Shown here piece after piece: positions 6,871 through 7,364 of a DNA stretch of 7,364 nucleotides (the first letter of the stretch is position 1; each line of letters begins with the position of its first letter). The position numbers were made by a program, and so were the translations under genes. The notes below the pieces were generated by a model. The model was not told the origin of the DNA. It was given only the letters and a program-made list of their open reading frames with translations, and did not search any database. Origin of the DNA: Prevotella sp. UBA3837 (GTDB taxonomy: Bacteria; Bacteroidota; Bacteroidia; Bacteroidales; Bacteroidaceae); the NCBI GenBank assembly GCA_002392835.1, contig DGHX01000013.1, positions 1 to 7,364 on the forward strand, read 5' to 3'.

Positions 6871-7364
6871 ATGAGACACTACAAACAATTGCTCGTCTTC
6901 CTGGCCCTGCTCGCCGGCCCTGTCAGCTCGTATGCCGACATCAAGCAGTTTGGCAGTCTGGAAGATACGGAATGGACAGCCACAGCTGACGACGGCTGCA
7001 GCAACGGCTCGACCATCGTCCTCGATGGTGTCGTCGTCACCATCGGTTCGGCAGACGACACAGAGGTCAGCTGGACATGGAACGCCAAGAACGCTGGTCT
7101 GCTGCCCTCGCAGATGCCGTCGACCGACGGCACCGTCGAAACGCTCATCACCTCGTTCATGGATTCCGAGCCCTTCGGTGAACTGCCCACGCATGGAGCT
7201 TTCTTCAAGGTTCAGCCCAGCCGCCCGGGACTCATCACCTTCCGCGGCAAGGCTTCGGCCAACTCTGCCCAGCCGCTGATTTTCGTCACCTGCTTCAAAG
7301 GCGACCCGACCATCCTCGCTGCAGAGATTACTCCCTGGGACGGCAACGTGACGGAGTGGACCTA
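6871..7364 (+). CDS. Exported beta-rich protein, tandem paralogue (cut by window end)
   Basis: An open frame of 164 codons from the ATG at 6871 runs off the right edge with no stop. It has a signal peptide (about 1-22, LLVFLALLAGPVSSYA) and aligns along its full visible length with the preceding gene product: by hand count about 110 of 164 residues are identical, with one single-residue gap. Shared blocks include TEWTAT, LDGVVVT, AKNAGLLPSQMPST, LPTHGAF and ITPWD. If it follows its twin, about 80 residues, including the FDLGGR-type tail, lie outside the window. It begins 28 bp after the previous stop codon and is probably in the same operon. Function is unknown; glycan binding is inferred from context. 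Confidence 0.85.
   Translation, partial: MRHYKQLLVFLALLAGPVSSYADIKQFGSLEDTEWTATADDGCSNGSTIVLDGVVVTIGSADDTEVSWTWNAKNAGLLPSQMPSTDGTVETLITSFMDSEPFGELPTHGAFFKVQPSRPGLITFRGKASANSAQPLIFVTCFKGDPTILAAEITPWDGNVTEWT

Larger units (their letters stand above)
6111..7364 (+). repeat. Tandem gene duplication, about 760-bp period
   Basis: Two consecutive reading frames, with starts 760 bp apart, encode proteins about two thirds identical. The nucleotide match is patchy, with the longest run I found being 25 identical bases (6343-6367 and 7103-7127). This points to a duplication old enough for silent sites to have drifted while the central core stayed conserved. Confidence 0.8.

Overview
The window looks like an accessory polysaccharide-use locus of a GC-rich Bacteroidales bacterium, most likely a member of the Prevotellaceae. 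Three things point that way. Both promoters carry the Bacteroidetes -7 box (TATCTTTGC). The regulator has a periplasmic two-component-type propeller, a Y_Y_Y domain and an AraC domain. The secreted proteins share a short C-terminal tail of the style (F/Y)DLxGR...G...I..GKK.... that is common in Prevotella exported proteins. The genus assignment is inference from sequence style.

Layout. Positions 1-305 hold no convincing gene. They begin with two near-identical 43-bp units, each able to fold into a long hairpin, followed by a third small hairpin and a GC palindrome. Positions 306-2804 (minus strand) encode a membrane-spanning AraC-family regulator with a large periplasmic sensor but no histidine kinase or receiver domain. 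Positions 2805-3021 are the divergent control region. It contains a minus-strand promoter for the regulator, a plus-strand -7 box for the other genes, and between them a 15-bp direct repeat spaced exactly 30 bp apart, which is the best candidate operator. From 3022 to the right edge four co-directional genes follow with gaps of 12, 38 and 28 bp, so they probably form one operon.

The operon encodes a 545-residue exported protein with two copies of a lectin-like beta-sandwich separated by a helical spacer; a 466-residue exported serine esterase of the CE1/LpqC type with an added helical domain; a 243-residue exported beta-rich protein; and a tandem paralogue of that last protein, cut off by the window end and about two thirds identical to it. 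All three complete secreted proteins end in the same kind of short tail.

Working model (inference): the regulator senses a carbohydrate breakdown product in the periplasm and switches on the divergent operon. The operon products are exported, bind a glycan through their beta-sandwich domains and remove ester groups from it. No SusC/SusD pair, glycoside hydrolase or polysaccharide lyase lies in the window, so the substrate cannot be read from this sequence and the locus may continue to the right.
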